Shown in pieces: positions 55,855-63,952 of a DNA stretch of 64,000 nucleotides. Positions within the stretch are counted from its first letter, which is position 1; each line of letters starts with the position of its first letter. Below the pieces are notes generated by a model. That model did not search any database and was not told the origin of the DNA. It saw nothing but the letters and a program-made list of their open reading frames with translations. This DNA is from Edaphobacter sp. (GTDB lineage: Bacteria > Acidobacteriota > Terriglobia > Terriglobales > Acidobacteriaceae). A program made the translations under genes and the position numbers. Location: contig NZ_JAPWKF010000007.1 of the NCBI RefSeq assembly GCF_028283685.1, positions 310,001 to 374,000 of the forward strand. The letters are read 5' to 3'.

Positions 55855-56514
55855 TCAGCCGCGCCGCCAGCCGGACCCGCGAATCACCGAGCAGAAGTTT
55901 CCCCGAATGAATGCAGGGTCCTTGTCCGCAAGCACGTCGGCTTTGACGTTTCCAAAAGTCGTCTCCGGCTTATGCTTTATGCCATCGTAGAAAGCCTGGA
56001 TGATGTCCTCCTTGAAATCGGGGGTGCGCGGAAACTCACTCACAACAGCATGTCTCTCCTGCTCGCTGAACTTGTCATAGGTCAGTCCAAGAACATCCAT
56101 CTCCACCCCCGCGGTGACAAGAGCAATCACAGGGTCCATGTACTGAGGGATGCCAGGTGTCGTATGCAACGCAATCGAGGTCCACACCGTCCTCGCATCG
56201 TCGAGCGAGATGCCGCGATCCGTCAGGAAGCTGCGAGCCGCGTTAGCGCCATCCACCTCAAAGCGATCATGCTCACTGCTGAAAGTCGGCATCAGCCCCA
56301 GATCGTGAAACATTGCACCGGCATACAGAAGCTCAGGATCAAAACGCAGTCCCTCACGCTCGCCGGTGATCGCCGCGAAGCAGTACACGCGTGAAGAATG
56401 ATTGAACAGTAAGGGGGTCTCGTTGTCCCGAATAAACTCTGTGATCTCCTGGCTTAGTCTGCTATCGGGTACCCGAATATCCATGCCGTGCTCATGTGCC
56501 GCAGTCTTCGTCAT
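55855..56514 (-). CDS. HD-domain hydrolase, cyanamide hydratase-like
   Basis: A 219-residue metal-dependent HD-family phosphohydrolase-fold protein. The HD signature is FNHSSRVY and MFHDLGLMPTFS (His, His-Asp), followed by SIALHTTPG carrying further metal ligands. The overall pattern (RLSQEITEFIRDNETPLLFNHSSR, AVVSEFP) is that of cyanamide-hydratase-like and related HD proteins often found beside AraC-type regulators. The ATG at 56514 follows AGGAGATGCG. A 21-bp perfect inverted repeat lies 10 bases upstream, and a GlxA-type regulator gene is next. Confidence 0.8.
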   Translation of the reverse strand: MTKTAAHEHGMDIRVPDSRLSQEITEFIRDNETPLLFNHSSRVYCFAAITGEREGLRFDPELLYAGAMFHDLGLMPTFSSEHDRFEVDGANAARSFLTDRGISLDDARTVWTSIALHTTPGIPQYMDPVIALVTAGVEMDVLGLTYDKFSEQERHAVVSEFPRTPDFKEDIIQAFYDGIKHKPETTFGNVKADVLADKDPAFIRGNFCSVIRGSGWRRG

Positions 56515-56523
56515 CTCGCATCT

Positions 56524-56544
56524 CCTATGGGAATTCCCCATAGG
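56524..56544. promoter_or_regulatory. 21-bp palindrome CCTATGGG-AATTC-CCCATAGG
   Basis: Two perfect 8-base arms around a 5-base centre, just upstream of the HD gene start at 56514, overlapping the leader/promoter and running into the AGGAG site. The size is typical of a dimeric operator. The nearest regulator is the GlxA-type protein at 56618-57565, upstream on the same strand. Confidence 0.65.
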
Positions 56545-56617
56545 AAGAACCTATCGATTCCCCATGCTGGACGCCATGACACCGTTGCAACGATTTCGGA
56601 CATGCAAGGGTCCCACT

Positions 56618-57565
56618 CTATCCCTTCATGCGACCGAATCGTTGCGCATAATCGCCAGCAGAGATACCCAATGTGCGAACGAACGCCCGGCGCATCACTT
56701 CAGCGGAGCTGAAACCGCACTCCGCGGCAACTTCCTTAAGGCCCTTGGTCGATGTATCGATGAGCGACTGCGCGGTTGCAACCCGGAGGCGCTCCACAAA
56801 GTGCGCCGGGCTCATGGCGAGTTCACTATGGCAAATACGCGCGAAGTGACGCTCGCTCATTCCCATTCGTTCAGCAAGCGTCTCCACCGTTAGCTTCGAT
56901 TGCAGATGATCCTGGATCCACACCTGAAGCTCACGGAGTGGACGTGACGCTCCGAATTGCATCGAAAGCATGTGGCTGAATTGAGATTGATCGCCAGGCC
57001 GCACAAGAAACATCACCAGGAACTTCGCAATACGCAAGGCTGCTTCGTGCCCCTGATCCTCCTCCACCAGCGCCAATGCCAGGTCAATGCCCGCCGTGAT
57101 TCCCGCCGAAGTGTAGATGCCCTCATCCTTTAGGAAGATGGGCTCTGGACAGACCTCTGCCTCCGGAAATTCCTGCGCAAGGCGCGCGCAAAAGCTCCAG
57201 TGCGTTACAACTCGTCTCCCGGCGAGCAGTCCGGCCTGTCCTAAAACAAATGCACCGGTGCAGATGGCAGCCACTCTGCGGCAAGTTGGAGCGACTCGCT
57301 CCAGCCACGCCACCAGCTCTTCATGCGGAACTCCGGACTCAGCTCCGGGTCCACCCACAACGACCAGTGTGTCGATCGGCCCCACCAGTTCGCTCAATGG
57401 AGTAGCTTCGCCAAGAGCAATACCTCGACTCGTCATCACCGACCTGGTATCACCCGGCGTCGCAAGGAGAACCTGATAATCGGGAGCATTGGAGAAAACC
57501 TCCAATGGCCCAGTAACATCCAGAATCTGAACGGGAGGCGGCCCTACGATAACGACTCGCTTCAT
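56618..57565 (-). CDS. GlxA-family transcriptional regulator (DJ-1/PfpI plus AraC HTH)
   Basis: A 315-residue regulator with an N-terminal DJ-1/PfpI domain (MKRVVIVGPPPVQILDVTGP ... VVVGGPGAESGVPHEELVAWL and AICTGAFVLGQAGLLAGRRVVTHWS) and a C-terminal AraC helix-turn-helix (about 215-310: ETLAERMGMSERHFARIC and ECGFSSAEVMRRAF). The GlxA cysteine in ICTGAF sits at the DJ-1 nucleophile elbow. It may sense a small metabolite and control the HD gene downstream (inference). The ATG at 57565 was preferred over the GTG at 57616 because it begins the DJ-1 fold directly. Confidence 0.9.
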   Translation of the reverse strand: MKRVVIVGPPPVQILDVTGPLEVFSNAPDYQVLLATPGDTRSVMTSRGIALGEATPLSELVGPIDTLVVVGGPGAESGVPHEELVAWLERVAPTCRRVAAICTGAFVLGQAGLLAGRRVVTHWSFCARLAQEFPEAEVCPEPIFLKDEGIYTSAGITAGIDLALALVEEDQGHEAALRIAKFLVMFLVRPGDQSQFSHMLSMQFGASRPLRELQVWIQDHLQSKLTVETLAERMGMSERHFARICHSELAMSPAHFVERLRVATAQSLIDTSTKGLKEVAAECGFSSAEVMRRAFVRTLGISAGDYAQRFGRMKG

Positions 57566-57645
57566 AGAGATGATTCTATGGGGCGGCTCGGTCTCCAACT
57601 CAACCGGCTGTGCCACCTGTCCATAAAGTCGAACCGATCTCTCTA

Positions 57646-58029
57646 CTAAAGAAAGCAGGCGCTGATCAGGAGCGTCATAAGTACCACAGACGTAATCACC
57701 ACGTATGTCTTGTCGCGTTCCAATGCAAAACCCACAACAGACAAGGCGACGCGCATCACCGGCGTCGCGAGCAGCAGCAGGATTCCAAGCTGCACAACAG
57801 CCAGTTCCCTCTTCCCTGCCGGCTGCGCATAAGGGGAGACGATCTCCCGAACGATCTCCACTGGCGAAAGGAAGGCAGAGCTCGTTCCACGAAATGTTGC
57901 GAACGACACACTATGAGAACCGTAAGCCCCAAGGTACCAGGCTCCGCCGATAACACCCAGAATCGCTGCACCTGTAATGCCGATGCGCAAGGTCGCACTG
58001 ATAAGAGATTCCAGCGAATAGCTTTTCAT
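57646..58029 (-). CDS. DUF1634 membrane protein
   Basis: A 127-residue membrane protein with three hydrophobic helices (about 8-33, 73-100 and 106-126) and the family motif LLLATPVMRVALSVVGFALERDKTYV. It starts 6 bases after the TSUP transporter stop and is almost certainly co-transcribed. DUF1634 proteins are often adjacent to TauE/SafE permeases and may be their small partner subunit. Confidence 0.9.
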   Translation of the reverse strand: MKSYSLESLISATLRIGITGAAILGVIGGAWYLGAYGSHSVSFATFRGTSSAFLSPVEIVREIVSPYAQPAGKRELAVVQLGILLLLATPVMRVALSVVGFALERDKTYVVITSVVLMTLLISACFL

Positions 58030-58035
58030 GGCCTG

Positions 58036-58872
58036 TTACTTTCCTCCATGCAGACCGTGTGCAATCATTTGGACCGCAATGACGGCCACGACGATGGCAA
58101 ACAGACGCCGCAATGTTTTTACCGGAAGATGGGCCAGGAGCCGCGCTCCCAGAATGGATCCGCAAAGAACGCCAAGCATCACCGGTAATGCGATCAAGGG
58201 CTGGATATAGCCTCGCTTGAGATAAATTGCAGCACTTGCCACAGCGGTAACCCCGATCATGAAGCTGCTCGTCGCAGTCGACACTTTGAAGGGCATTCCC
58301 ATCACACGGTCCATTGCAATCACCTTGAGCGCTCCGGAACCGATTCCCAGCATCCCCGAGAGCATGCCGGCGACATACATCAGGCCAAAACCAGACTTCG
58401 CACGCGAGACACGATACGCCACGTCCCCCTGAGGCGAGGTATAAACACCGGCCAGCCTTAGCCTCTGAGCCAGCGGATCAGCTGGCCCAGTGACCACCTG
58501 CTGCTTCTGGGGCTGCACAACCTGCCAGGCAGAGTGCAGAAGAACCAGGCCAAACAATATCGCCAGAGCGCTCGTTGGAGCTTTGCTTGCGAGTAGTGCA
58601 CCGGCGATGGCGCCCACCGTCGTCGCAACCTCAAGGAACATACCGATCCGTATATTCGATAGCCCATCCCGCACATATGCAGCCGCAGCACCTGACGATG
58701 TAGCGACAACAGACACCAGGCTCGCACCAATGGCATAGCGGATATCCACGCCAAGCAGGAGGGTGAGCGCCGGTGTGACGACGATACCTCCACCAAGCCC
58801 GGTAAGCGCTCCGAGCAAGCCTGCTGCGATAGAGATAGCGAATACGACCAGCACAAAAAAATGAGCCGACAT
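58036..58872 (-). CDS. TauE/SafE (TSUP) sulfite or organosulfur exporter family permease
   Basis: A 278-residue membrane permease with about eight helices and TSUP motifs: SIAAGLLGALTGLGGGIVVTPAL and GLMYVAGMLSGMLGIGSGALKVIAM. The two GxxGxxGG repeats mark the two halves. The family moves sulfite, sulfoacetate or similar organic anions across the inner membrane. It is coupled to DUF1634 and lies downstream of the oxalate decarboxylase gene on the same strand. Substrate not decidable here. Confidence 0.9.
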   Translation of the reverse strand: MSAHFFVLVVFAISIAAGLLGALTGLGGGIVVTPALTLLLGVDIRYAIGASLVSVVATSSGAAAAYVRDGLSNIRIGMFLEVATTVGAIAGALLASKAPTSALAILFGLVLLHSAWQVVQPQKQQVVTGPADPLAQRLRLAGVYTSPQGDVAYRVSRAKSGFGLMYVAGMLSGMLGIGSGALKVIAMDRVMGMPFKVSTATSSFMIGVTAVASAAIYLKRGYIQPLIALPVMLGVLCGSILGARLLAHLPVKTLRRLFAIVVAVIAVQMIAHGLHGGK

Positions 58873-58894
58873 GATTTAGACCTCATGAAGCGGA

Positions 58895-58930
58895 CGCACG
58901 ACGGGCGCCAGTTGTTCCACCCGTCGTGCG
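58895..58930 (-). terminator. 11-bp hairpin between oxalate decarboxylase and TSUP genes
   Basis: CGCACGACGGG and CCCGTCGTGCG pair perfectly around a 14-base loop, in the 71-base gap on the minus strand between the stop of the decarboxylase and the TSUP start. There is no T-run, so termination efficiency is uncertain. Confidence 0.6.
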
Positions 58931-58943
58931 CCGGCCTCTTCGT

Positions 58944-60209
58944 TCAGCCCGCGATGATAGGCTGCTTTTCCGTTGGGATTTTCTTGAGTGCCGCTGCGTC
59001 GAGATGCAGATGCGCTGAAGCCATCTCCGGCGGCATCCGCCCAATCCAGTTATTCAGCGACACGTCCACGAACCGCGGCGCTTTGAACATCTCCAGAAAG
59101 ACAAGATCGGTCTCGCCCGTGTTCTCGATGTAGTGCCCTGCCACTGCGGGCACAAAGCCAACGTCATTGGCAGCGAAGTCCATCGTCCGCGCCCGGCCCT
59201 CGGGCATCACGATCGTCATCCGTCCATGCCCCTTGAGCCAGAACTGCCACTCGGATGCATTTGGATGCCAGTGCAGCTCGCGAATGCCGCCCGGCTTGAT
59301 CCGCACCAGCGCCGAGGCGATGCTGCTGTTCACCGGGAAGTTCGTCGAATCGACGATACGGACTTCGCCGCCTGCACCTTTGAAGGCCGGCTCCATCGAG
59401 CCCATCCTGAAGGTGTACTGCTGCTGCGCCGCGACCTTGCCGCCACCGATAACACTCCGATCCGCGGATAGCGACTTCGGCAGCTCAGACGGGAAGATGT
59501 ACAGCTCATTCTTTGGAAGCTTTGCGATGTCAGAGGACGAGAGCCGCATGTTTTTTTTCAAAATCTCAGGAGGCACATGCGCCATAAACTCCGAGATCAG
59601 AAAGGTGCCGTCCTCCGAGAATCCACCCTCATCGAAGACGAGCAGGAACTGGCATCCATCCGGGCCCAGGCCCTGAATCGAGTGCGGGTATCCCGCCGGA
59701 AAGAACCACAGGTCGCCCTCCCCAACGTCGTCGATGAACATCGTTCCGTCGGGATTCATCACCGTAACCCGTGCGCTTCCGTACTCCATGATCGCCCACT
59801 CATTTGCCGTGTGCCAGTGCAACTCGCGGAAGCTGCCCGCGGTAAGACGCATGTTCACGCCCGCGATGTCCGCCGATGGTGGAAGCTCGCGCTGAGTCAC
59901 CTGGTGCGTCCAACCGCCTTCTTCGACACGCTTGCGCGCAAGGTCAAAGGAGTACCAGATCGGGCCGATATCGCCGTGGTCTGTGGGCGGCGGTGTGTTC
60001 GTATTCGGATTGATCCCAAACAGTGTGCTGTTTACAGGTCCCGGGTTACTCGAAGAATGATCGTGTTCGGCACCATCCGTATCCTGCGCCTGCTGCGCGA
60101 GTGCGGATGTCGAAATCGCAGCGGTCGCAAGCGCGGCAGATCCGGCGCCAATGAACGCTCGCCGCGACAATGCAGTATTGCTCGTTGAGGACTCGTCTGG
60201 ACTTTGCAT
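58944..60209 (-). CDS. Bicupin oxalate decarboxylase family protein, Tat-exported
   Basis: A 421-residue protein with a Tat signal (SRRAFIGAGSA at 16-26) and two cupin domains, each with manganese ligands: FRELHWHTANEWAI (first) and IRELHWHPNASEWQF (second), the pattern HxH...E. It converts oxalate to formate and CO2, or oxidises it in some relatives. The active-site lid, SENST in Bacillus OxdC, reads SEDGT here, keeping the key Glu. The ATG at 60209 follows AGGAGGTT, a strong ribosome site. It is divergent from a LysR gene and possibly controlled by it. Confidence 0.9.
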   Translation of the reverse strand: MQSPDESSTSNTALSRRAFIGAGSAALATAAISTSALAQQAQDTDGAEHDHSSSNPGPVNSTLFGINPNTNTPPPTDHGDIGPIWYSFDLARKRVEEGGWTHQVTQRELPPSADIAGVNMRLTAGSFRELHWHTANEWAIMEYGSARVTVMNPDGTMFIDDVGEGDLWFFPAGYPHSIQGLGPDGCQFLLVFDEGGFSEDGTFLISEFMAHVPPEILKKNMRLSSSDIAKLPKNELYIFPSELPKSLSADRSVIGGGKVAAQQQYTFRMGSMEPAFKGAGGEVRIVDSTNFPVNSSIASALVRIKPGGIRELHWHPNASEWQFWLKGHGRMTIVMPEGRARTMDFAANDVGFVPAVAGHYIENTGETDLVFLEMFKAPRFVDVSLNNWIGRMPPEMASAHLHLDAAALKKIPTEKQPIIAG

Positions 60210-60285
60210 GGAAGAACCTCCTTGAAGGACCGGGTTCCTGATCCCTGTCCTGCAATCGATTAGAGGTCCCCTCCAGTATTCTGTC

Positions 60286-60314
60286 CAATCGTATGATTGA
60301 TATGCAGAATTCTG
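60286..60314. promoter_or_regulatory. Dyad sequences between oxalate decarboxylase and LysR genes
   Basis: Two short inverted repeats: CAATC-GTAT-GATTG (60286-60299) and CAGAATTCTG (60305-60314), in the 137-base divergent region. They are shaped like LysR-type binding sites, which usually lie between the regulator and its target. The assignment is plausible but unproven. Confidence 0.5.
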
Positions 60315-60346
60315 TTTTAGCGAATAGACCGTATTGGAGAAAATCG

Positions 60347-61225
60347 ATGGAGCTTAGACACATGCGTTCTTTCCTGGCTGTTGCCGAGGCTCTCAGCTTC
60401 GTACGCGCCTCCAGGATCCTGCACCTTTCTCAACCCGCTCTCACCACGCAAATCCAGCAACTGGAAGAAGAGCTTGGCGTGCGCCTCTTCTTCCGCAACA
60501 AGCGGCGAGTGGAACTGACCGATGCGGGAAGACTCTTTGTCGGCGAAGCGAGCGAGGCGCTTGAGCGCACCGCAAAAGCGGTCGAGCGCGTTAGGCGTGC
60601 CTCCCGTGGCGAGATCGGTCTTCTTCGGGTTGGCTTCGTGTCCTCGGCGGCTCTTAGCATCATCCCCAGGCTCGCAACCGCCTTCCGTCGCAGATATCCG
60701 CTCGTCCAGCTTGAGCTGATGAATCTGCGGACGACCACGCAATTGGAACAACTGGCGAACGGGACGCTCGACATTGGCTTCGTCAGACTCCCGGCTCAGC
60801 AGCGGGGACTTCTCTTCACTCCCATACACACAGAACCATTCGTGATCGTCCTATCGAAGCATCATCGTCTCGCCGGGAAAAAGTCGTTGTCTCTTAAGGA
60901 TCTCGCCGAGGAAAGCTTCATCCTCTATGGCAGGCGCTGGGCTCCCGGGTTCTTCGACCAGGTGATGCGCATGTGTGCCAGTGCCGGCTTTACACCCAAT
61001 CTCGTGCAGGAGACCGGCGAAATGTACACCGCCGTCGCGCTCGTTGCTGCAGGCGAAGACATTTCCATTCTCCCTCGTTCAGTCGTCATGTCGCAGGGGC
61101 TTGGGATCGTCTCAAAGACGATCCCAGGCACGTTTGGACGATCGGAGATTGCGCTCGTAACCCGCCAGGACGTGTCATCTCCAACGATCGATAACTTCGT
61201 CGGCTTTGCTAAGCGCATGGACTAA
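60347..61225 (+). CDS. LysR-family transcriptional regulator
   Basis: A 292-residue regulator. N-terminal winged HTH (MELRHMRSFLAVAEALSFVRASRILHLSQPALTTQIQQLEEELGVRLF), then a linker and a periplasmic-binding-fold effector domain (about 90-290; LLRVGFVSSAALSIIP). The ATG at 60347 follows GGAGAAAATCG; upstream residues from an earlier frame would extend before the HTH. Divergent from the oxalate decarboxylase gene, so likely its activator or repressor. Confidence 0.93.
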   Translation: MELRHMRSFLAVAEALSFVRASRILHLSQPALTTQIQQLEEELGVRLFFRNKRRVELTDAGRLFVGEASEALERTAKAVERVRRASRGEIGLLRVGFVSSAALSIIPRLATAFRRRYPLVQLELMNLRTTTQLEQLANGTLDIGFVRLPAQQRGLLFTPIHTEPFVIVLSKHHRLAGKKSLSLKDLAEESFILYGRRWAPGFFDQVMRMCASAGFTPNLVQETGEMYTAVALVAAGEDISILPRSVVMSQGLGIVSKTIPGTFGRSEIALVTRQDVSSPTIDNFVGFAKRMD

Positions 61226-61383
61226 GCTGTTCGTCTGCCAAACACTGACCTTGATTCAACAATCATCGATCACTGTTTCATGCCCGCCCGAGTTATCCGA
61301 CATCTTCGGCACGGCCTTGGAAAGTGGTGGGTCCCGGTAGCCCACTGGTATGTCTCCAACGACTCCTCAATAGACAGGGGCTC

Positions 61384-62064
61384 TTAGCGCTTTGGAGCAA
61401 TGGACCGGCTGGATCGCTTAGAGACTGCGCTCTTCGGCAATCGCGGAACAGCCTGGACGCCCGCCCACAGTGTGGCGATCGTTTGCTCGACCACGAGAGT
61501 CTGGTCAGGCAAGTCAGGCACAGCCCCCTGGATGACCATGAGCGTGGCGAGGCCGAAGATTGTGTACCACCAGGTGTGAGCTACCACGATGTCATCCTTG
61601 CCTGGCAATCCTTCATCCTTGGCAACATCGAAAAAAAGCTGTACGAAACGTTCAAACAAAGGCCTGCCAAGGTCGTCGATATATTGTCCAGCGCGAATGC
61701 CGTTGCGGTTCTCCGGCCCGAAGAAGACATTGCGGAACTGCTGTGGATGGGCGATGCAGAACTGAATAAGGCCGCGTGAAGTCGCAAAAAGACGCTCCTT
61801 CGGTGACGGATGTCTAGCGGCAATCGCATCGAAGTTCTGAATCAGCAGCCCGATCGTCTCGCTGCTCAATTCGGCAAGAATATGCCATTTATCAGGGAAA
61901 TGCTGGTAGATCACGGCATGCGTATAGCCGATCTCTTTAGCGATCGCGCGAAGCGTCACGGCTTCGTAGCCGCGATCGGCAAACATTTTGCTGGCAGCCG
62001 CAAGGATTTCGCCCCGCAGCCTTTCCTTGCGCTCTACCCGACGACTTGGTGATGTTGTTGTCAC
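61384..62064 (-). CDS. TetR/AcrR-family transcriptional regulator
   Basis: A 226-residue repressor: N-terminal HTH (about 10-60; AASKMFADRGYEAVTLRAIAKEIGYTHAVIYQHFPDKW) and helical ligand domain. The GTG at 62064 starts the protein; ribosome site weak. It is divergent from an NAD(P)H-binding protein gene, and two perfect operator-like palindromes of a TetR type lie in the 201-base gap, one near each gene. Probably autoregulated and regulating the neighbour. Confidence 0.92.
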   Translation of the reverse strand: MTTTSPSRRVERKERLRGEILAAASKMFADRGYEAVTLRAIAKEIGYTHAVIYQHFPDKWHILAELSSETIGLLIQNFDAIAARHPSPKERLFATSRGLIQFCIAHPQQFRNVFFGPENRNGIRAGQYIDDLGRPLFERFVQLFFDVAKDEGLPGKDDIVVAHTWWYTIFGLATLMVIQGAVPDLPDQTLVVEQTIATLWAGVQAVPRLPKSAVSKRSSRSIAPKR

Positions 62065-62113
62065 TTCAATAGCTTAGCCTCTTTCGGCGATATTTGCGTC
62101 CATTTGTTAATTA

Positions 62114-62128
62114 ATAACCATTGGTTAT
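62114..62128. promoter_or_regulatory. TetR-type operator ATAACCA-T-TGGTTAT (near regulator)
   Basis: A perfect 15-bp palindrome with 7-base arms, 50 bases upstream of the TetR start at 62064, in an AT-rich promoter-like segment. The half-site TAACCA is repeated in the second palindrome at 62182-62196. Confidence 0.8.
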
Positions 62129-62181
62129 ATTTACAAGCGCGCAGGCGTCAATTTGTCGAAATTAAAACCATCGAATATTTT

Positions 62182-62196
62182 GTAACCATTGGTTAC
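62182..62196. promoter_or_regulatory. TetR-type operator GTAACCA-T-TGGTTAC (near oxidoreductase)
   Basis: A second perfect palindrome with the same core TAACCATTGGTTA as at 62114-62128; centres are 68 bp apart. It lies 70 bases before the oxidoreductase gene at 62266, where it could overlap its promoter. Confidence 0.8.
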
Positions 62197-62265
62197 TGTA
62201 TACCTCTAATCGTCAGGTCGCACATTTGGATGGACGGCCAAATACGAGGCAGAAGGAGGGATGCG

Positions 62266-62892
62266 ATGAAAGTTCTAGTGATTGGAGCAGCGGGCAGGAG
62301 TGGAGAAGCGCTGGTCGATGAGGCACTGGCGTCCGGGCATACGGTGACGGTTTTCGTACGCAATGCCGCGCAGTACAAGAAGGCGAACGTCCGGGTTGTT
62401 GCGGGCGATGTGCTGGATGCGGCCGCAGTCGACGTTGCGGTAGCGGGGCAGGATGCGGTCATCGACGCGCTGGGCGGCAAGACCCCGTGGAAAGTGACGA
62501 CGATGGAGACGCGCGCCGCACACAATATTGTGGACGCGATGCGGCGCAATGGCGTGCGGCGATTGCTGAAGATTTCGGTGGTTGGCGCGGGCGAGAGCGT
62601 CAAGAACGCCGGCTTTTTCAATGAGCACCTGCTCATGAAGACCTTTCTGCGGGGTCTGCTGGTAGACAAGGCGGGCATGGAGGCCGAGATCGAAGGCAGC
62701 AACCTGGACTGGACGCTCGTGCGGCCCCCAATGTTGACCGACGTCGAAAAGACCGGCATTGCCAGGGTGCTGAGCACGGAGAGCGGCGAGAAGGCGTACA
62801 AGATCGGGCGCGCAGATCTGGCTGCCTTCATGGTGCAGCAACTGGAAAGCAGCCGGTATGTGCGTCAGGCCGTGACCGTGACGACCACATAG
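62266..62892 (+). CDS. NAD(P)H-binding atypical SDR/NmrA-like oxidoreductase
   Basis: A 208-residue Rossmann protein of the NAD(P)H-binding (NmrA-like/atypical SDR) type: VIGAAGRSGEALVDEALASGHTVTVFVRN near the N-terminus and LLKISVVGAGES as the second strand. The full SDR catalytic triad is not evident, so it may be a sensor or quinone-type reductase. The ATG at 62266 follows AGGAGGG. Likely repressed by the divergent TetR protein. Substrate unknown. Confidence 0.82.
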   Translation: MKVLVIGAAGRSGEALVDEALASGHTVTVFVRNAAQYKKANVRVVAGDVLDAAAVDVAVAGQDAVIDALGGKTPWKVTTMETRAAHNIVDAMRRNGVRRLLKISVVGAGESVKNAGFFNEHLLMKTFLRGLLVDKAGMEAEIEGSNLDWTLVRPPMLTDVEKTGIARVLSTESGEKAYKIGRADLAAFMVQQLESSRYVRQAVTVTTT

Positions 62893-62997
62893 CAAGACCT
62901 CCGCGAGGATCAACCAACTCTCTCATCGAGGCGATCCGATCGGCGGTGTAAGGGACTGTAACGATTCATGCGACAGATAACTGTGGAAGCCACGGGA

Positions 62998-63012
62998 CTA
63001 GCAGAGTGCTAG
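62998..63012. other. Short palindrome CTAGCA-GAG-TGCTAG
   Basis: A perfect 6-base-arm dyad in the 187-base gap before the last gene, 68 bases upstream of its start. Could be a regulator site or a small RNA hairpin; nothing more can be said. Confidence 0.45.
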
Positions 63013-63079
63013 CTGCGCAAATCACAAGCTCTGGCGTTCGCACTAGAGCTCATCTTCGAGCTAACAAGGAGAAACGAGC

Positions 63080-63952
63080 ATGTATTTAGTCATGGGCATT
63101 ACTGGAAACGTTGGGGGCGCCACGGCGCGGCATCTGCTGAAGCAAGGCAAACAGGTGCGAGCCCTTGTGCGCAATCGCGAGAAAGCGGCGAAGTGGGCAG
63201 ACCTGGGCGTGGAGTTGGTGGATGGAGACTGGAACGATGCAACAGCCATAGCTTCGGCGCTCAAAGGTGTTGAGGGCGCGTTTGTTATGTTGCCGCCTGT
63301 ATGGGCGCCCTCGCCTGATTACAGAGAAGCAAAGGGCGTGATTGCGAACTATGTTGAAGCACTGACCCAGGTGAGTTCCCCGCGAGTGGTAGCGCTCTCG
63401 TCGATGGGCGCGAATAGAACAAGCGGGCTGGGGCTGATCACGGCATCATCACTCCTGGAGCAAGGCTTTCGCAGCCTGCCATCTCAGGTCGCATTTGTGC
63501 GCGCAGGCGGCTTTTACGAAAACTTTCTCTTCGGCTTACAGGCCGCCCAGGGCGGAACGCTACCGGTCTTCTACAATCCTACGAACCGAAAATCGACGAT
63601 GGTCGCGTCAGACGACATCGGTGCAGAGGTCGCAAAACTTCTGACCGGCCCGGCATGGTCAGGGCATCGCTTCATCGAGCTGGGTTCGATGGTAAGCGCG
63701 GATGAAGTGGCCGAACAGTTGGGTGAGGTCCTGTCACTCGACGTAAAAGCCTTTGCAGTCCCGCGTGCTGGGTGGGCCGAAGTGTTCGAGCAATTCGGCA
63801 TCCCGAAGGGCCACACTGGACCTGCCGAAGAATTGTATGAGGGCGTCAATGAGGGATTGATGGACCTCGGAGCCGCGGGTACTGAGCATGTAGCGGGTAC
63901 GACCTCTGCACGCGATGTGTTTGCGGCTGCGCACAACGCCGTCAAGGCATAA
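63080..63952 (+). CDS. NmrA-family NAD(P)H-binding protein
   Basis: A 290-residue Rossmann protein of the NmrA/isoflavone-reductase-like group: MGITGNVGGATARHLLKQGKQVRALVRN at the start, VVALSSMGANRTSG in the middle and VRAGGFYENFL and MVASDDIGAEVAKLL near the end. The family includes NADPH sensors and quinone reductases. The ATG at 63080 follows AAGGAGAAACG. A separate unit from the preceding one, with a 187-base gap. Similar in type but not close in sequence to the preceding NAD(P)H-binding protein. Confidence 0.88.
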   Translation: MYLVMGITGNVGGATARHLLKQGKQVRALVRNREKAAKWADLGVELVDGDWNDATAIASALKGVEGAFVMLPPVWAPSPDYREAKGVIANYVEALTQVSSPRVVALSSMGANRTSGLGLITASSLLEQGFRSLPSQVAFVRAGGFYENFLFGLQAAQGGTLPVFYNPTNRKSTMVASDDIGAEVAKLLTGPAWSGHRFIELGSMVSADEVAEQLGEVLSLDVKAFAVPRAGWAEVFEQFGIPKGHTGPAEELYEGVNEGLMDLGAAGTEHVAGTTSARDVFAAAHNAVKA

